From: an uncultured Erysipelotrichaceae bacterium | Lineage (GTDB): Bacteria > Bacillota_I > Bacilli_A > RF39 > UBA660 | Length of the DNA stretch: 64,000 nt | Reading direction: 5' to 3' | Assembly (NCBI GenBank): GCA_902761685.1 | Contig: CACWLI010000006.1 | Location: forward strand, 33,244-97,243 | In this document: one piece after another, positions 1 through 9,196 of the stretch | Position numbering within the stretch: the first letter of the stretch is position 1 | Layout of the letters: each line of letters begins with the position of its first letter | Translations under genes and position numbers: made by a program | The notes under the pieces: generated by a model | What the model was told of the DNA's origin: nothing | Seen by the model: only the letters and a program-made list of their open reading frames with translations | The model's database searches: none

Positions 1-82
1 TTAGATAGCAAAAATCAGATCTATATGCATATAGATCTAATTCAATATCTAAATTTGTATAATCAGGTAAACTAAATTCCAT
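1..82 (-). CDS. 5' end of an unrecognised gene, cut by the window edge
   Basis: An ATG at 82 is preceded on the minus strand by AGGAG with six-base spacing, and the frame stays open for 27 codons to the window edge (beginning MEFSLPDYTNLD). A second ATG five bases upstream (at 87) is in another frame and soon meets a stop, so 82 is the better start. It follows polA on the same strand after a 34-base gap and may be cotranscribed with it. The visible residues match no family I recognise; mutM or coaE often follow polA in Firmicutes, but this N-terminus does not look like either. Confidence 0.45.
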   Translation of the reverse strand, partial: MEFSLPDYTNLDIELDLYAYRSDFCYL

Positions 83-116
83 TTCATACTCCTACTATTA
101 TAATTATAGCATAAAT

Positions 117-2684
117 TTATTTTGCTTCATACCAATTTTTACCATAATTAATTGATACTTTTAATGGAACCGATAATTTATAAATACCTTCCATTGTATC
201 TCTAATTAATTCTTTAACTTCTTCTAGTTCATTATTTGGAGTGTCAAATATAAGTTCATCATGTACTTGTAATAACATTTTTGTTTTATATCCTTTTTCT
301 TTTAATAAGCTATGTAATTTTATCATAGCAAGTTTTAATATATCTGCTCCAGTTCCTTGGATTGGAGTATTAAGAGCCATTCTATCTCCCATACTTCTAA
401 TTAAATGATTAGTATTTTTAATTTCTTCAATTTCTCTTTTTCTATTTAATAGAGTTCTAACATATCCAAGTTCACGAGTCTTTTTAACTATTTCTTTCAT
501 ATAAGTATCAACTTCAGGATATAAATGTAAGTATTTTTCAATATACTTTTTAGCTTCAAATGGACTAATATCTAAGTTTTCACCTAGTCCATAACCACTA
601 ATTCCATATACAATACCAAATATAACACTTTTAGCTATTCTTCTTTCATTTGGTGTAATACTTAATTCATCTTTATCAAATATATCACATGCTACATGAG
701 TATGAATATCTTCTCCATTAATAAATGCTTGTTTTAAACTTTCTGAATTACTAATATGAGCAAGTATTCTAAGTTCTATTTGAGAGTAATCACTTGATAA
801 TAATACTGAATCTTTACTTGCTACAAAGGCTTTTCTAATTTTCTTTCCTTCTTCACTTCTAACCGGTATATTTTGAAGATTTGGTTCAATAGATGATAAT
901 CTTCCAGTACGAGTACCAGTTTGTAAATATATTGTATGAATTTTACCATCTTCATGAATATAATCATTAAATGTATTTAAATAAGTAGTATATAATTTAT
1001 TTAAATTTCTATATTCAAGTAATTCTTTAATAATTGGATTATAATCAATATATTTAATTAATACATCATGAGCAGTACTAGTAGCATTCTTTCCTCTTCC
1101 TTTTGGTAAACCTAATTTATCATAAAGAATATATCCTAATTGTTTAGGACTAGATATATTAAATTCTTCTCCAGCTAGATTATATATTGTTGTTTCAAGT
1201 AAATCTAATTTTACTTTTATATCACTCTTTAATTCATCTATTACTTCACTTTTAACATTAATACCATTTATTTCCATATCGGAAAGTACTTCTATTAAAG
1301 GGTGTTCCATATCATAATATAAATCATATAGTTCTTCACTCTTTAATTTATCATTAAAATCTTTATATGTTTCATATAAGAATTTAGCTTTTTTAACTAT
1401 TATATTTTGAACGTCTTCACTAGTTAAATCACTTTTCTTATTAATTATATTTGTATAATATGGTATTTCTATTCCATAAGTAGTACTTAAGTATGATACA
1501 TCTTCTTTTACATTATAACCAAGTAAGTAAGATGCAATTAATGTATCAAATTTACTATGAGTTTCTATTCCTAATTTATTTAAAAATACAAAATTCTTTT
1601 TATGATCAAAAGTTACAAGTACATTTTTAAGTAAATCACTATTTAACATCAAACTAGCTTTATCAAAATAATAAGATTTTTTTCCATCATAAATAGAAGC
1701 TCCAATAATATCAGCATTATTATAATTTGTATTATTTAGTTCTAAATAAAAGCTATAATCATTTTTTAAATCTAATTTTCCTTTAACTATTTCATAACTA
1801 GTAACAGTTTTATCTATTTTAGACGGAATAGTTTTTAAAAATGAATTAAATTCTAATTCTTTATATTTATCTATTAATTCATTTGTTTTAGGTCCATTAT
1901 ATTTAATATCATCAAATGTATATTCAAATGGAATTGTTTTATATATAGTAGCAAGTTTATATGAAAAATAAGCATTATCTTTATCATTAATTAATTTTTC
2001 ACGAGTTTTACCACTAATTTCATCAATATGTTCATATACTCCATCTAAAGTACCATATTTTTGTAATAAAGAAAGAGCTGTTTTTTCTCCAATACCTTTT
2101 ACACCAGGTATATTGTCACTAGCATCACCCATTAAACTCTTTAAATCAATCATTCTAATTGGTTCTAGTCCATATGTATCAAAGAATGTTTTAGTATTCA
2201 TCATTATATAATCTTTTTGTTTTAATAATTTTACATCTACTTCTTCACTAATTAATTGTAATAAATCTTTATCACTACTTATAATTGTAGCATTATAATT
2301 TTTATCTTCATCAGCCATTCTAGCAAATGTACCAATTATATCATCTGCTTCATAGTTATCACATTCAATATATTTAATACCCATTAGTGTACATAATTCT
2401 TTAGCAAGAGGAAATTGTATTTTTAAATCATTTGGAGTTTCAATTCTTCCATCTTTATAATTATCATACATATCTTGTCTAAAATTATGTCCTTTATCAA
2501 AAGCAACCATTATATATTCAGGATTCTCTTCATTAATTATTTTATTCATCATATTAGTAAAACCATATAATGCATTAGTAGGAATCCCTTTAGAATTTTT
2601 CATTAAGTTTCCTGTATATGCTGTTGCATAATAACTTCTAAATAATAAATTATTTCCATCTATTAATAATGCTCTTTTTTTCAT
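117..2684 (-). CDS. polA: DNA polymerase I
   Basis: Family A DNA polymerase, 855 residues, acting in Okazaki fragment maturation and repair. The N-terminus is a 5'-nuclease domain (LLIDGNNLLFRSYYA at the start, helix-hairpin-helix GIGEKTALSLLQKYG near residue 200). The polymerase motifs are all present: motif A DYSQIELR near 630, motif B RRIAKSVIFGIVYG near 685, motif C QVHDELIFD near 808. The middle domain corresponds to the 3'-5' exonuclease, but the DxE catalytic motif is missing (FYLELN appears in its place). The enzyme is therefore probably non-proofreading, as in Bacillus Pol I. Start ATG has GGTGA upstream. It is the first gene visible in its transcript; the partial gene at 1-82 follows it. 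Confidence 0.97.
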   Translation of the reverse strand: MKKRALLIDGNNLLFRSYYATAYTGNLMKNSKGIPTNALYGFTNMMNKIINEENPEYIMVAFDKGHNFRQDMYDNYKDGRIETPNDLKIQFPLAKELCTLMGIKYIECDNYEADDIIGTFARMADEDKNYNATIISSDKDLLQLISEEVDVKLLKQKDYIMMNTKTFFDTYGLEPIRMIDLKSLMGDASDNIPGVKGIGEKTALSLLQKYGTLDGVYEHIDEISGKTREKLINDKDNAYFSYKLATIYKTIPFEYTFDDIKYNGPKTNELIDKYKELEFNSFLKTIPSKIDKTVTSYEIVKGKLDLKNDYSFYLELNNTNYNNADIIGASIYDGKKSYYFDKASLMLNSDLLKNVLVTFDHKKNFVFLNKLGIETHSKFDTLIASYLLGYNVKEDVSYLSTTYGIEIPYYTNIINKKSDLTSEDVQNIIVKKAKFLYETYKDFNDKLKSEELYDLYYDMEHPLIEVLSDMEINGINVKSEVIDELKSDIKVKLDLLETTIYNLAGEEFNISSPKQLGYILYDKLGLPKGRGKNATSTAHDVLIKYIDYNPIIKELLEYRNLNKLYTTYLNTFNDYIHEDGKIHTIYLQTGTRTGRLSSIEPNLQNIPVRSEEGKKIRKAFVASKDSVLLSSDYSQIELRILAHISNSESLKQAFINGEDIHTHVACDIFDKDELSITPNERRIAKSVIFGIVYGISGYGLGENLDISPFEAKKYIEKYLHLYPEVDTYMKEIVKKTRELGYVRTLLNRKREIEEIKNTNHLIRSMGDRMALNTPIQGTGADILKLAMIKLHSLLKEKGYKTKMLLQVHDELIFDTPNNELEEVKELIRDTMEGIYKLSVPLKVSINYGKNWYEAK

Positions 2685-2730
2685 GTTATCACCTAAAATT
2701 ATTATATAACATATTAATTTTTTTATAAAG

Positions 2731-2760
2731 AAAAAAGATAAAACTATTATTTTATCTTTT
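2731..2760 (-). terminator. Rho-independent terminator
   Basis: A GATAAAA / TTTTATC hairpin with a six-base loop is followed on the minus strand by a T-rich run. It overlaps the stop codon of the upstream gene and separates it from polA. Confidence 0.7.
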
Positions 2761-3333
2761 AAGTCTTAAATTATAAATACCAACTTGTTTATATGGATGA
2801 GTTTCACTACCACTTCTAATAGTTGTGTCTAAATGAGTTAAAAGTCTTCCATCTTCATCAGTATTTTTAACTATGCCTTTATATCCTTGTTTATGAGACC
2901 ATACTCCATTTTGATCTTTTCTTAAGAAATGAAAGTCAACTGCATCACTTTTATCACCATCTCTTTGATATAATGCTACTACCCATGATAAATATCCATC
3001 GCTATCTATATCACAAAGTGATTCAAAATCTTCACTAACGCTTTTGTATTCAATTCCAAGAGTATCTAAATCTAATTCAAATAATTCTTGAAATGATTTA
3101 TTAAAATACTTTTCAAATCTATTAGAACTTGGATCTTTTAAATGAGATAATTCAAAACCAATTCTTCCTAATTGGTATGCAAAATAGAATATATCACTTT
3201 CACTTTTATCAAATCCCATTGCATATCCATAACAATTACATTTATTTGTGGTTTTCCATTCTTCATTTAAATTAATTGAATTTAAAATATCACTTCTAAG
3301 TTTTAGATACCTATTTTTTCTTTCTTCCATCAT
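2752..3333 (-). CDS. Hypothetical protein with conserved Cys and His motifs (paralogue of the gene at 10510)
   Basis: About 193 residues, soluble, no signal peptide. It shares with the gene at 10510 the blocks NCYGYAMG (Cys near residue 34), DIDSDGYLSWVVALY, DFHFLRK (His near 133), a WxHK/RxG stretch and the C-terminal VGIYNLRLKR. A Cys early in the chain and a His in the second half resemble a papain- or transglutaminase-like hydrolase arrangement, but that is inference and the family is unnamed to me. The ATG at 3333 is preferred because AGGGG lies eight bases upstream; a TTG six bases further up would give two extra residues. It is a single-gene unit ending in its own terminator. Confidence 0.75.
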   Translation of the reverse strand: MMEERKNRYLKLRSDILNSINLNEEWKTTNKCNCYGYAMGFDKSESDIFYFAYQLGRIGFELSHLKDPSSNRFEKYFNKSFQELFELDLDTLGIEYKSVSEDFESLCDIDSDGYLSWVVALYQRDGDKSDAVDFHFLRKDQNGVWSHKQGYKGIVKNTDEDGRLLTHLDTTIRSGSETHPYKQVGIYNLRLKR

Positions 3334-3358
3334 ATACAAAACCCCTTTTATATATAAT

Positions 3359-3892
3359 CTATTTTTTTAAAGTTATGCTTCTATCTTCCTTTTTTAACTC
3401 TTCTAATTCAGAACCAGATTTAAGAGCTTCAGATAATGAAAGTCCAGTATTAACTCCAAAAAGTGATGCACATGTTGCTGACAAACCATTACCATGTAAA
3501 TATGTATTAGCAACCCAAATACCTGCACATGTTCCATATAATATAGTTTGTATAATTGCAGCGTTTCTTCTCTTTTTTAATGCTTGAATTTCTTCTGTTA
3601 AATTTCTTTTTTGTACTTCATTAGGTATTTCTTGTTTTCCTACTTCAAATAAATCATATTTATCTACTAATTCTGTAGTTAGTCTATAAACTTTATTTTC
3701 TGCTCTTGTTATATTTAGATTAGCTTCTTCATAAATAGCTCTATTTCTATTCATATAATCTACAAGTTCATTTAATGTTTCATTACTTGAACCAAGCATA
3801 TCTAATGCATTATATCTTTCATGTAATAATTCGTCTATCTTTTTACATCTTTCTTTAACAGTTTCTACTCTACTATTAATATCATTTTCCAT
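3359..3892 (-). CDS. Hypothetical coiled-coil protein with a C-terminal hydrophobic hairpin
   Basis: About 177 residues. The first 115 are charged and predicted helical (heptad-like Glu/Lys/Leu pattern). Residues around 115-160 form a Gly/Ala-rich hydrophobic stretch (IIQTILYGTCAGIWVANTY and SATCASLFGVNTGLSLSEAL) that could be two short membrane segments. The C-terminus is charged. The ATG at 3892 is chosen because a GGGGGG run sits seven bases upstream; the in-frame ATG at 3907 would place that run inside the gene. No family recognised. It lies between the flippase operon terminator and the Cys-His gene. Confidence 0.65.
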   Translation of the reverse strand: MENDINSRVETVKERCKKIDELLHERYNALDMLGSSNETLNELVDYMNRNRAIYEEANLNITRAENKVYRLTTELVDKYDLFEVGKQEIPNEVQKRNLTEEIQALKKRRNAAIIQTILYGTCAGIWVANTYLHGNGLSATCASLFGVNTGLSLSEALKSGSELEELKKEDRSITLKK

Positions 3893-3962
3893 AATTTTTC
3901 CCCCCATTTAAAATGTATGATATATTATATCACAAAAATCAATTTTTTTCAAGAATAACATT

Positions 3963-3983
3963 AAAAAAAGGATTTATCATCCT
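3963..3983 (-). terminator. Rho-independent terminator of the alr operon
   Basis: On the minus strand AGGAT-GATAA-ATCCT is followed by seven T. The hairpin overlaps the flippase stop codon, which is TGA. Confidence 0.7.
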
Positions 3984-5617
3984 CTTTTTAATTTTAATTT
4001 AGTTAATACTTTATCTATTAGAGCGTCTCCAAACACATCTCTTAAAGCATTATTTTTATATGTAATTATTAAATATATAATTACTCCAACTATTCCATAA
4101 GCAAGTACTGAAATAATTGAATTTAATCTAGTATATTCAACTACTATAAAATGTTTAGCTATTATAATTGGTATTATCATAATAATACATGGTATTATTA
4201 ATTTCTTTAATGTAATAATTGTATTTTTATAATTAAAGTTCATTTCTTTCTTTAATCTAGTAAGTACAATTGTAATTGATAATAAGTAACCTATGCATGT
4301 TGCTACTATTGTAGCAATATATGGTGGGATTCCAATTTTATCAAATAATAAAATTAATGGTAAATCAAGAGCTGCATTAGTTGCTAAACCTATACATGAA
4401 TTTAAATATATTAATTTAAACTTCTTTAAACTTTGAAGAGATGTATTTAAAACACTCCATACTCCAAAGAATATATGACTAAGTGCTGACATTTTAAGTA
4501 CTAACCCACCATATTCACTTACTCCATAGAAAATACTATATGCTTCATTTGAAAGTAAGAATAAAAGTATACTCATTGGAACAGTTATTATTAACATAGT
4601 AGATAATGCTTGATTAATTCTATAGTTAACACCAGCCATATCTTTTTTAATAAAACTTGTTGTAACATGAGGAATAATATTTGTTGTAAGAGCTGTAGCT
4701 ATTGCAATAATAATCGTACATATTTTAGGAGCCCATGTTGCAACTATTCCAGATACTACTTCTGCTTTCATAGCTGGAAATCCTACCATATTAAGACCTT
4801 TTACAATAAGTTTAATATCAACTAAAGTATATAAATTATCAATTATTGCAACCATAACAATAGGTATACAATAAGATAATATTTTCTTAGCAATAACTTT
4901 ATTTTTAACATTATCTCTTTTTTCACTTACTGGGAAATTTTCCTTATTATTTTTAACCTTAATTTTAAGATAAATATATGCAACTAATCCACCAAAGAAT
5001 GCACCACTAAGAGCAACACTAACTCCTATTTTAGTATCATATTTTAGTACATTCATCGCAACATATGATCCCACTAAAACAATAATAATTCTTACAATTT
5101 GTTCTAATACTTGACTAAATGATGTTGGTGCTATATATTTGTGTCCTTGTAAATATCCTTTTAATACGCTTAAAAATGGTATTATTAATAAACAAAATGA
5201 TATAGCTTTTATAACAAATGATACATCTTCTATAGAGTGACCACCAGTTACATCACTAAGTAAGAATTTTGCAAGTAATGGACTACCAAAGAATACTATA
5301 CAAAATGATACAATAGCAAGTAACGTAATAATACGTGTACCTACTTTTTTACTTCGCTCTTTAGCATCATACATTTCAAGAGCTAAATACTCACTAATAA
5401 TCATACTCATAGCTATTGGAATACCTGCAGTTGAAATATTTAAGAATAAACTATATATATTATATGCATAGCTATATAATGTTCCTCCGCTTTCTCCAAT
5501 TATCTTATAAAACGGTATAACATACACAGCTCCAAGTATTTTAATAAATATAAGTGAAAAAGATGCTATTAAAGTACCTTGAATAAACGAATTTTTCTTT
5601 AATTTACCCTTTTTCAT
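3977..5617 (-). CDS. MOP-superfamily flippase (MurJ/SpoVB/PST family)
   Basis: A 546-residue multi-pass membrane protein with about 14 hydrophobic segments, beginning with a basic stretch followed by the typical first helix (FIQGTLIASFSLIFIKILGAVYVIPFY). Length and layout match the COG2244 polysaccharide/lipid II flippase group that includes SpoVB, YtgP and MurJ. Such proteins move undecaprenyl-linked precursors across the cytoplasmic membrane. It overlaps the upstream ATP-grasp gene by four bases and is the third gene of an operon starting with alanine racemase, which supports a cell-wall or surface-polymer role. Whether the substrate is lipid II or a teichoic-type glycan cannot be told from sequence. 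The TGA stop is evidence for the standard bacterial code. Confidence 0.88.
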   Translation of the reverse strand: MKKGKLKKNSFIQGTLIASFSLIFIKILGAVYVIPFYKIIGESGGTLYSYAYNIYSLFLNISTAGIPIAMSMIISEYLALEMYDAKERSKKVGTRIITLLAIVSFCIVFFGSPLLAKFLLSDVTGGHSIEDVSFVIKAISFCLLIIPFLSVLKGYLQGHKYIAPTSFSQVLEQIVRIIIVLVGSYVAMNVLKYDTKIGVSVALSGAFFGGLVAYIYLKIKVKNNKENFPVSEKRDNVKNKVIAKKILSYCIPIVMVAIIDNLYTLVDIKLIVKGLNMVGFPAMKAEVVSGIVATWAPKICTIIIAIATALTTNIIPHVTTSFIKKDMAGVNYRINQALSTMLIITVPMSILLFLLSNEAYSIFYGVSEYGGLVLKMSALSHIFFGVWSVLNTSLQSLKKFKLIYLNSCIGLATNAALDLPLILLFDKIGIPPYIATIVATCIGYLLSITIVLTRLKKEMNFNYKNTIITLKKLIIPCIIMIIPIIIAKHFIVVEYTRLNSIISVLAYGIVGVIIYLIITYKNNALRDVFGDALIDKVLTKLKLKRG

Positions 5618-6633
5618 AGATTTATTTTTTCCATTTCATCGCCAAGGATTTCACTTATTTGAGCTAAATGTCCAGTATGCTCATCATTAAATAAGTAATA
5701 TTGAACTAGTCCATAACTAGGATATTCATTTCCTTCCATAATAACTGGACCATTTTCACTAATAGCAATATCCCACCCAACATATCTTACTTCTGGAACT
5801 ATTAAAGCAGCTTTTTTTGCCATTTCAAATGCTTCTTTTACATATGGGACTTTAACTGTATCAAATTTAATTTTAGCCATTGGATGTTCAGTATAAACAT
5901 TAGCAACATCATCAACAACTCTACTACAAATCTCACCTTTTTCATTTAGTCTCATATAAGCATCAGAGCATCCAATAGCAGGATTATCATCCAAGTTAAT
6001 TCTAAGAGCATTAGCTAGTATATAAGATTTGCCATCTTTTACAAGAGTAACTATTCTAAATGAATTAACAGCATATGGATTTAGTTTATCAAGTTCCTTA
6101 TGTTGAACAATTCCATCTTCAATTAAATTTAATTTTTTACTTTTTAATTCTTTATATAATTTATCTACATCTTTAATATCTTTAACAACTATTTTTTGTA
6201 TACCATGTCCACCAAAATCAGTTGGAGGTTTAGCAAAAATAGTTTTTTTGTTTTTAATAAACTTTTTAAAATCATCAAGAGAAGTTATTCTTAAATCAAT
6301 CCATTCACGTTTTAAAAAATCATTAAATATTTTATTAAAAACTAATTTATCAGACATACATGCATCATACTTAGGATTATTTAAATAATGTAACAATTTA
6401 TAAAATGATTTAGTTGTAACATATGTTTTCTTTTGCTCACTTGTTAAATTAATATAATCTCCCTTTAAATAATCAGTATATCCTATTCCATATCTAATAA
6501 AATTTTTAATCATATCTTTTTTTACATAAGATACACTCTTATTATTTCTTTTAGCAATATCACTAGCTAACTTATTTAGCTTTTCTTTATCAATTGCTTT
6601 TAATTTTCTCATCATCATATTTTTTACTGACAT
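5614..6633 (-). CDS. ATP-grasp protein of the sugar-transfer-associated type
   Basis: 339 residues. It contains ATP-grasp signatures: a glycine-rich lid KPPTDFGGHGIQKI near residues 135-148, a nucleotide region around VKDGKSYILANALRIN, and the metal-binding acidic end VIMEGNEYPSYG near 298. The N-terminus is a helical basic region. It resembles the ATPgrasp_ST group (alpha-L-glutamate ligase related, linked to surface glycan genes), whose members join a carboxylate to an amine using ATP; the substrate is unknown. AGGAGG precedes the ATG. Placement between alr and a flippase, with a ten-base gap and a four-base overlap, suggests it decorates an envelope precursor, possibly with an amino acid (inference). 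Confidence 0.8.
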   Translation of the reverse strand: MSVKNMMMRKLKAIDKEKLNKLASDIAKRNNKSVSYVKKDMIKNFIRYGIGYTDYLKGDYINLTSEQKKTYVTTKSFYKLLHYLNNPKYDACMSDKLVFNKIFNDFLKREWIDLRITSLDDFKKFIKNKKTIFAKPPTDFGGHGIQKIVVKDIKDVDKLYKELKSKKLNLIEDGIVQHKELDKLNPYAVNSFRIVTLVKDGKSYILANALRINLDDNPAIGCSDAYMRLNEKGEICSRVVDDVANVYTEHPMAKIKFDTVKVPYVKEAFEMAKKAALIVPEVRYVGWDIAISENGPVIMEGNEYPSYGLVQYYLFNDEHTGHLAQISEILGDEMEKINL

Positions 6634-6642
6634 AACATCCTC

Positions 6643-7815
6643 CTAGATTATTTTATCTACTTTATTATTTTTAATATAAACTCTATTCAAATTCTTACCA
6701 ACATTAATAATTGTTTCTTGAATTGTTGAATGTCTTAATCTACTCATATAACCAAGAGTTAAAGAGTCTCCCAATAAAATAACTTTATCTGAAACTTTAA
6801 CACTATCATCAACACGTACAAACATCATACACATACATATTGGTCCTATACATTTATATTTTTTATTATTAATTAATACATATCTATTTAAATTAGAAGT
6901 TCCTATCCCCTCATCATATCCAATTGGAAGAATAGCAACTTTCATGTTTTCACTTACAACATGATTACCATATCCAATTATTTCACCTTTTTTAACCTCT
7001 TTAATTTCCATAACATTACTTATCAATTTAAAAGCAGGTTTTAAGTCTATTTTAACTCCTCTTATAACAGGACTAATATTATTCTTCTTAATATAATAAT
7101 CATCTCTTAAATGTCTTAATTTATCTTTAAAATTAGATCCATATTCACTTAATGATACATCATATCCATACATAATAGTTCCAATCCTAATAGCATTACT
7201 AAATTCTATTTTAGGATGATTTAATACAATAAAACTACTACTCAAATGAACAATATCTATTTTATTTAAATCAATATCACTAGTTATTTCTTTAAACTTA
7301 TCTAATTGTTTATCATAATATACATCATTAATACCAGGTGTTGCAAAATGAGTATATAACCCTTCTAAATAAATATTTTTATTAGAAATAATATAATTAT
7401 ATATTTCATTAAACTCAAGACGAGACTTAACACCTATTCTATTCATACCAGAATCAATTTTAATATGAACCTTGCATTTTTTATTAATATGTTTCAAATA
7501 ATCCAAACTATCAATAGTAAGAGTAATATTATTTTTAATAGCTTCATCTATTAAATCTGTATCTACTATTTCAGTAATTAAAACAGGAATATCTTTATTA
7601 TATTTTCTTACCTCCATTGCTTCATCTAAAGAAGAAACAGCTAAATAATTAATACCTGCTTCAATTAATGTATTAACTATATACATACCATGTCCATAGG
7701 CATTAGATTTAATCATACCAATATAATATTTATAATTATTATATTTCTTAATAATATTTTTTACATTATTTGATATATTATCTAAATTAATTTCAACAAA
7801 TGTTTTTCTATACAT
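6643..7815 (-). CDS. alr: Alanine racemase
   Basis: A 390-residue fold-type III PLP enzyme interconverting L- and D-alanine for peptidoglycan. The PLP lysine lies in MIKSNAYGHG near residue 35. The catalytic Tyr is in EIIGYGNHV near 281, and the C-terminal barrel carries AILPIGYDEGI. The usual GRISMDQ block is changed to GPICMCMMFVRVDD, so that substrate-pocket motif is atypical (Cys-rich), although the following VDD is kept. Start ATG has GAGGTG upstream. First gene of the alr / ATP-grasp / flippase operon. Confidence 0.93.
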   Translation of the reverse strand: MYRKTFVEINLDNISNNVKNIIKKYNNYKYYIGMIKSNAYGHGMYIVNTLIEAGINYLAVSSLDEAMEVRKYNKDIPVLITEIVDTDLIDEAIKNNITLTIDSLDYLKHINKKCKVHIKIDSGMNRIGVKSRLEFNEIYNYIISNKNIYLEGLYTHFATPGINDVYYDKQLDKFKEITSDIDLNKIDIVHLSSSFIVLNHPKIEFSNAIRIGTIMYGYDVSLSEYGSNFKDKLRHLRDDYYIKKNNISPVIRGVKIDLKPAFKLISNVMEIKEVKKGEIIGYGNHVVSENMKVAILPIGYDEGIGTSNLNRYVLINNKKYKCIGPICMCMMFVRVDDSVKVSDKVILLGDSLTLGYMSRLRHSTIQETIINVGKNLNRVYIKNNKVDKII

Positions 7816-7854
7816 ATGTCACCTCATTATTTATTATACAATATATTTATTATT

Positions 7855-8952
7855 TTATAAAGTTTTACTATTTCTACTTACAATACCAAACTCATATAAA
7901 TTATCACTTATTTTTTCAAGTAACTTATCATCAAGTACTCCATATATAAATGATTTATCTCCTACATTAACTCTAGCTGGAAGAAGTGATAAATATTCAT
8001 TTATATCATTCATCGCATTTTCACTATTAGCTAAATAATCAGAACTATACATATCATTTAATTTAATTGAATAAGTTAGTAATAAAAATTCACTTATTTG
8101 TTTTAATGATTTCTCAATCATTTTCTTTTTAATACTAGATACTCTTTTATCATCCAAATGATAAAAAACAAAATCTAAATTACTTAAAAATTCCATAATA
8201 TCTTGATAATAAGCATACTTTTTAAGTTCATCAATTAATCCATATAAATCAGAATGTAAATATAATTTTTCCATTTTTTCTTTACCAATAATCTTTTCAG
8301 TTAATAAAGCGATTCTAACAAAATAAACATATGATTTAATTATTTCATCCTCACTAAAATATCTTTCAGTTAAAAGTTGAGTATACCCTTCATTTAAAGC
8401 ATCTCCTACTTTAACTCCTAATTTAGATTGACTAAATCCACTATATACAACATTTTCATCTACTTTAGAACTACTCATATGAAATAATTCATGATATATA
8501 GTACTCTTAAAATCATCCGGATTTAAAAAGATGGAATTATTATTTACTACATAAGACCCTCTAACTTCTAAAATACTATTTTTATATTTTTTATTTCTCT
8601 TTTTAAAATCAGTTTCATATGTATCTAGATTAACTATATTATTATAAAAATTAATTAAATCACTCTCATCAAAATTATCAGTAATTACTTTAGAAAAATG
8701 TAATAATTCATCTCCAAATTTTCTCTTGCTTAACCCACTTAAATTTTCATAACTAACTTCTTCATATAAATGTTCTAATTCTGGAGGAAACTCTACACTA
8801 TCTATATCAGCAAGTCTTTTTTCTCTTTTTAATTTAAAACTCTCATGTATTTTACTAGTAGAAGTAAAAACTACTACACCACCAAGTGTAATACCACCAA
8901 GTAAAACAGGTAAATTACTCACAAAAACATTATTTTTAGTTTCATTATTCAT
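7855..8952 (-). CDS. Membrane-anchored HExxH (zincin-like) protein, copy 1
   Basis: 365 residues. An N-terminal hydrophobic helix (about residues 12-30) is followed by a basic stretch, suggesting a membrane anchor. A zinc-protease-type motif YHELFHMSS sits mid-protein, and about 35 residues later comes ALNEGYTQLLTERYF, where NEG offers a glutamate as third zinc ligand as in gluzincins. No propeptide is obvious. It is a divergent paralogue of the gene at 9180, with matching order PPEL / FGDELLHF / FYNN / HEL-H / NEGYT. Its start overlaps the end of the small DUF1292 gene by eight bases, which implies translational coupling. Protease activity and substrate are unproven. Confidence 0.75.
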   Translation of the reverse strand: MNNETKNNVFVSNLPVLLGGITLGGVVVFTSTSKIHESFKLKREKRLADIDSVEFPPELEHLYEEVSYENLSGLSKRKFGDELLHFSKVITDNFDESDLINFYNNIVNLDTYETDFKKRNKKYKNSILEVRGSYVVNNNSIFLNPDDFKSTIYHELFHMSSSKVDENVVYSGFSQSKLGVKVGDALNEGYTQLLTERYFSEDEIIKSYVYFVRIALLTEKIIGKEKMEKLYLHSDLYGLIDELKKYAYYQDIMEFLSNLDFVFYHLDDKRVSSIKKKMIEKSLKQISEFLLLTYSIKLNDMYSSDYLANSENAMNDINEYLSLLPARVNVGDKSFIYGVLDDKLLEKISDNLYEFGIVSRNSKTL

Positions 8953-9196
8953 ACTCTACCTCTTCAAGTTCATTTAGAACACTTTCAACTTCATCCCATT
9001 CTTCATCTTTTTCTATATCAACAATTTTTTTATCTTTGTCATATACTCCAGCATATACATTTAATCTATTGTTTTCATACTCACCATCAGTATAAATAAC
9101 ATAATTCTTTTTAGTATTTTTTGAAACATATGAAAAAAGTATTCTATATTCTTTAATTGTTCCATCTTTTTGTTTAACTTTAAATACTTCTTTCAT
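8945..9196 (-). CDS. DUF1292-family protein, copy 1
   Basis: 83 residues, acidic. The pattern (KEYRILFSYVSKNTKKNYVIYTDGEY, then VYAGVYD and a C-terminal DEEWDEVESVL) matches the DUF1292/YrzB group of small Firmicutes proteins of unknown function. It overlaps the upstream HExxH gene by 17 bases and the downstream HExxH gene by eight, so it is embedded in a translationally coupled string. A second copy begins the operon at 10462. Confidence 0.8.
   Translation of the reverse strand: MKEVFKVKQKDGTIKEYRILFSYVSKNTKKNYVIYTDGEYENNRLNVYAGVYDKDKKIVDIEKDEEWDEVESVLNELEEVEYE

Noticed and set aside
3977..3979. Mycoplasma-type code with TGA as Trp
   Set aside because: TGA ends the flippase gene right at its terminator and TGG is used for Trp throughout, so the standard bacterial code applies.
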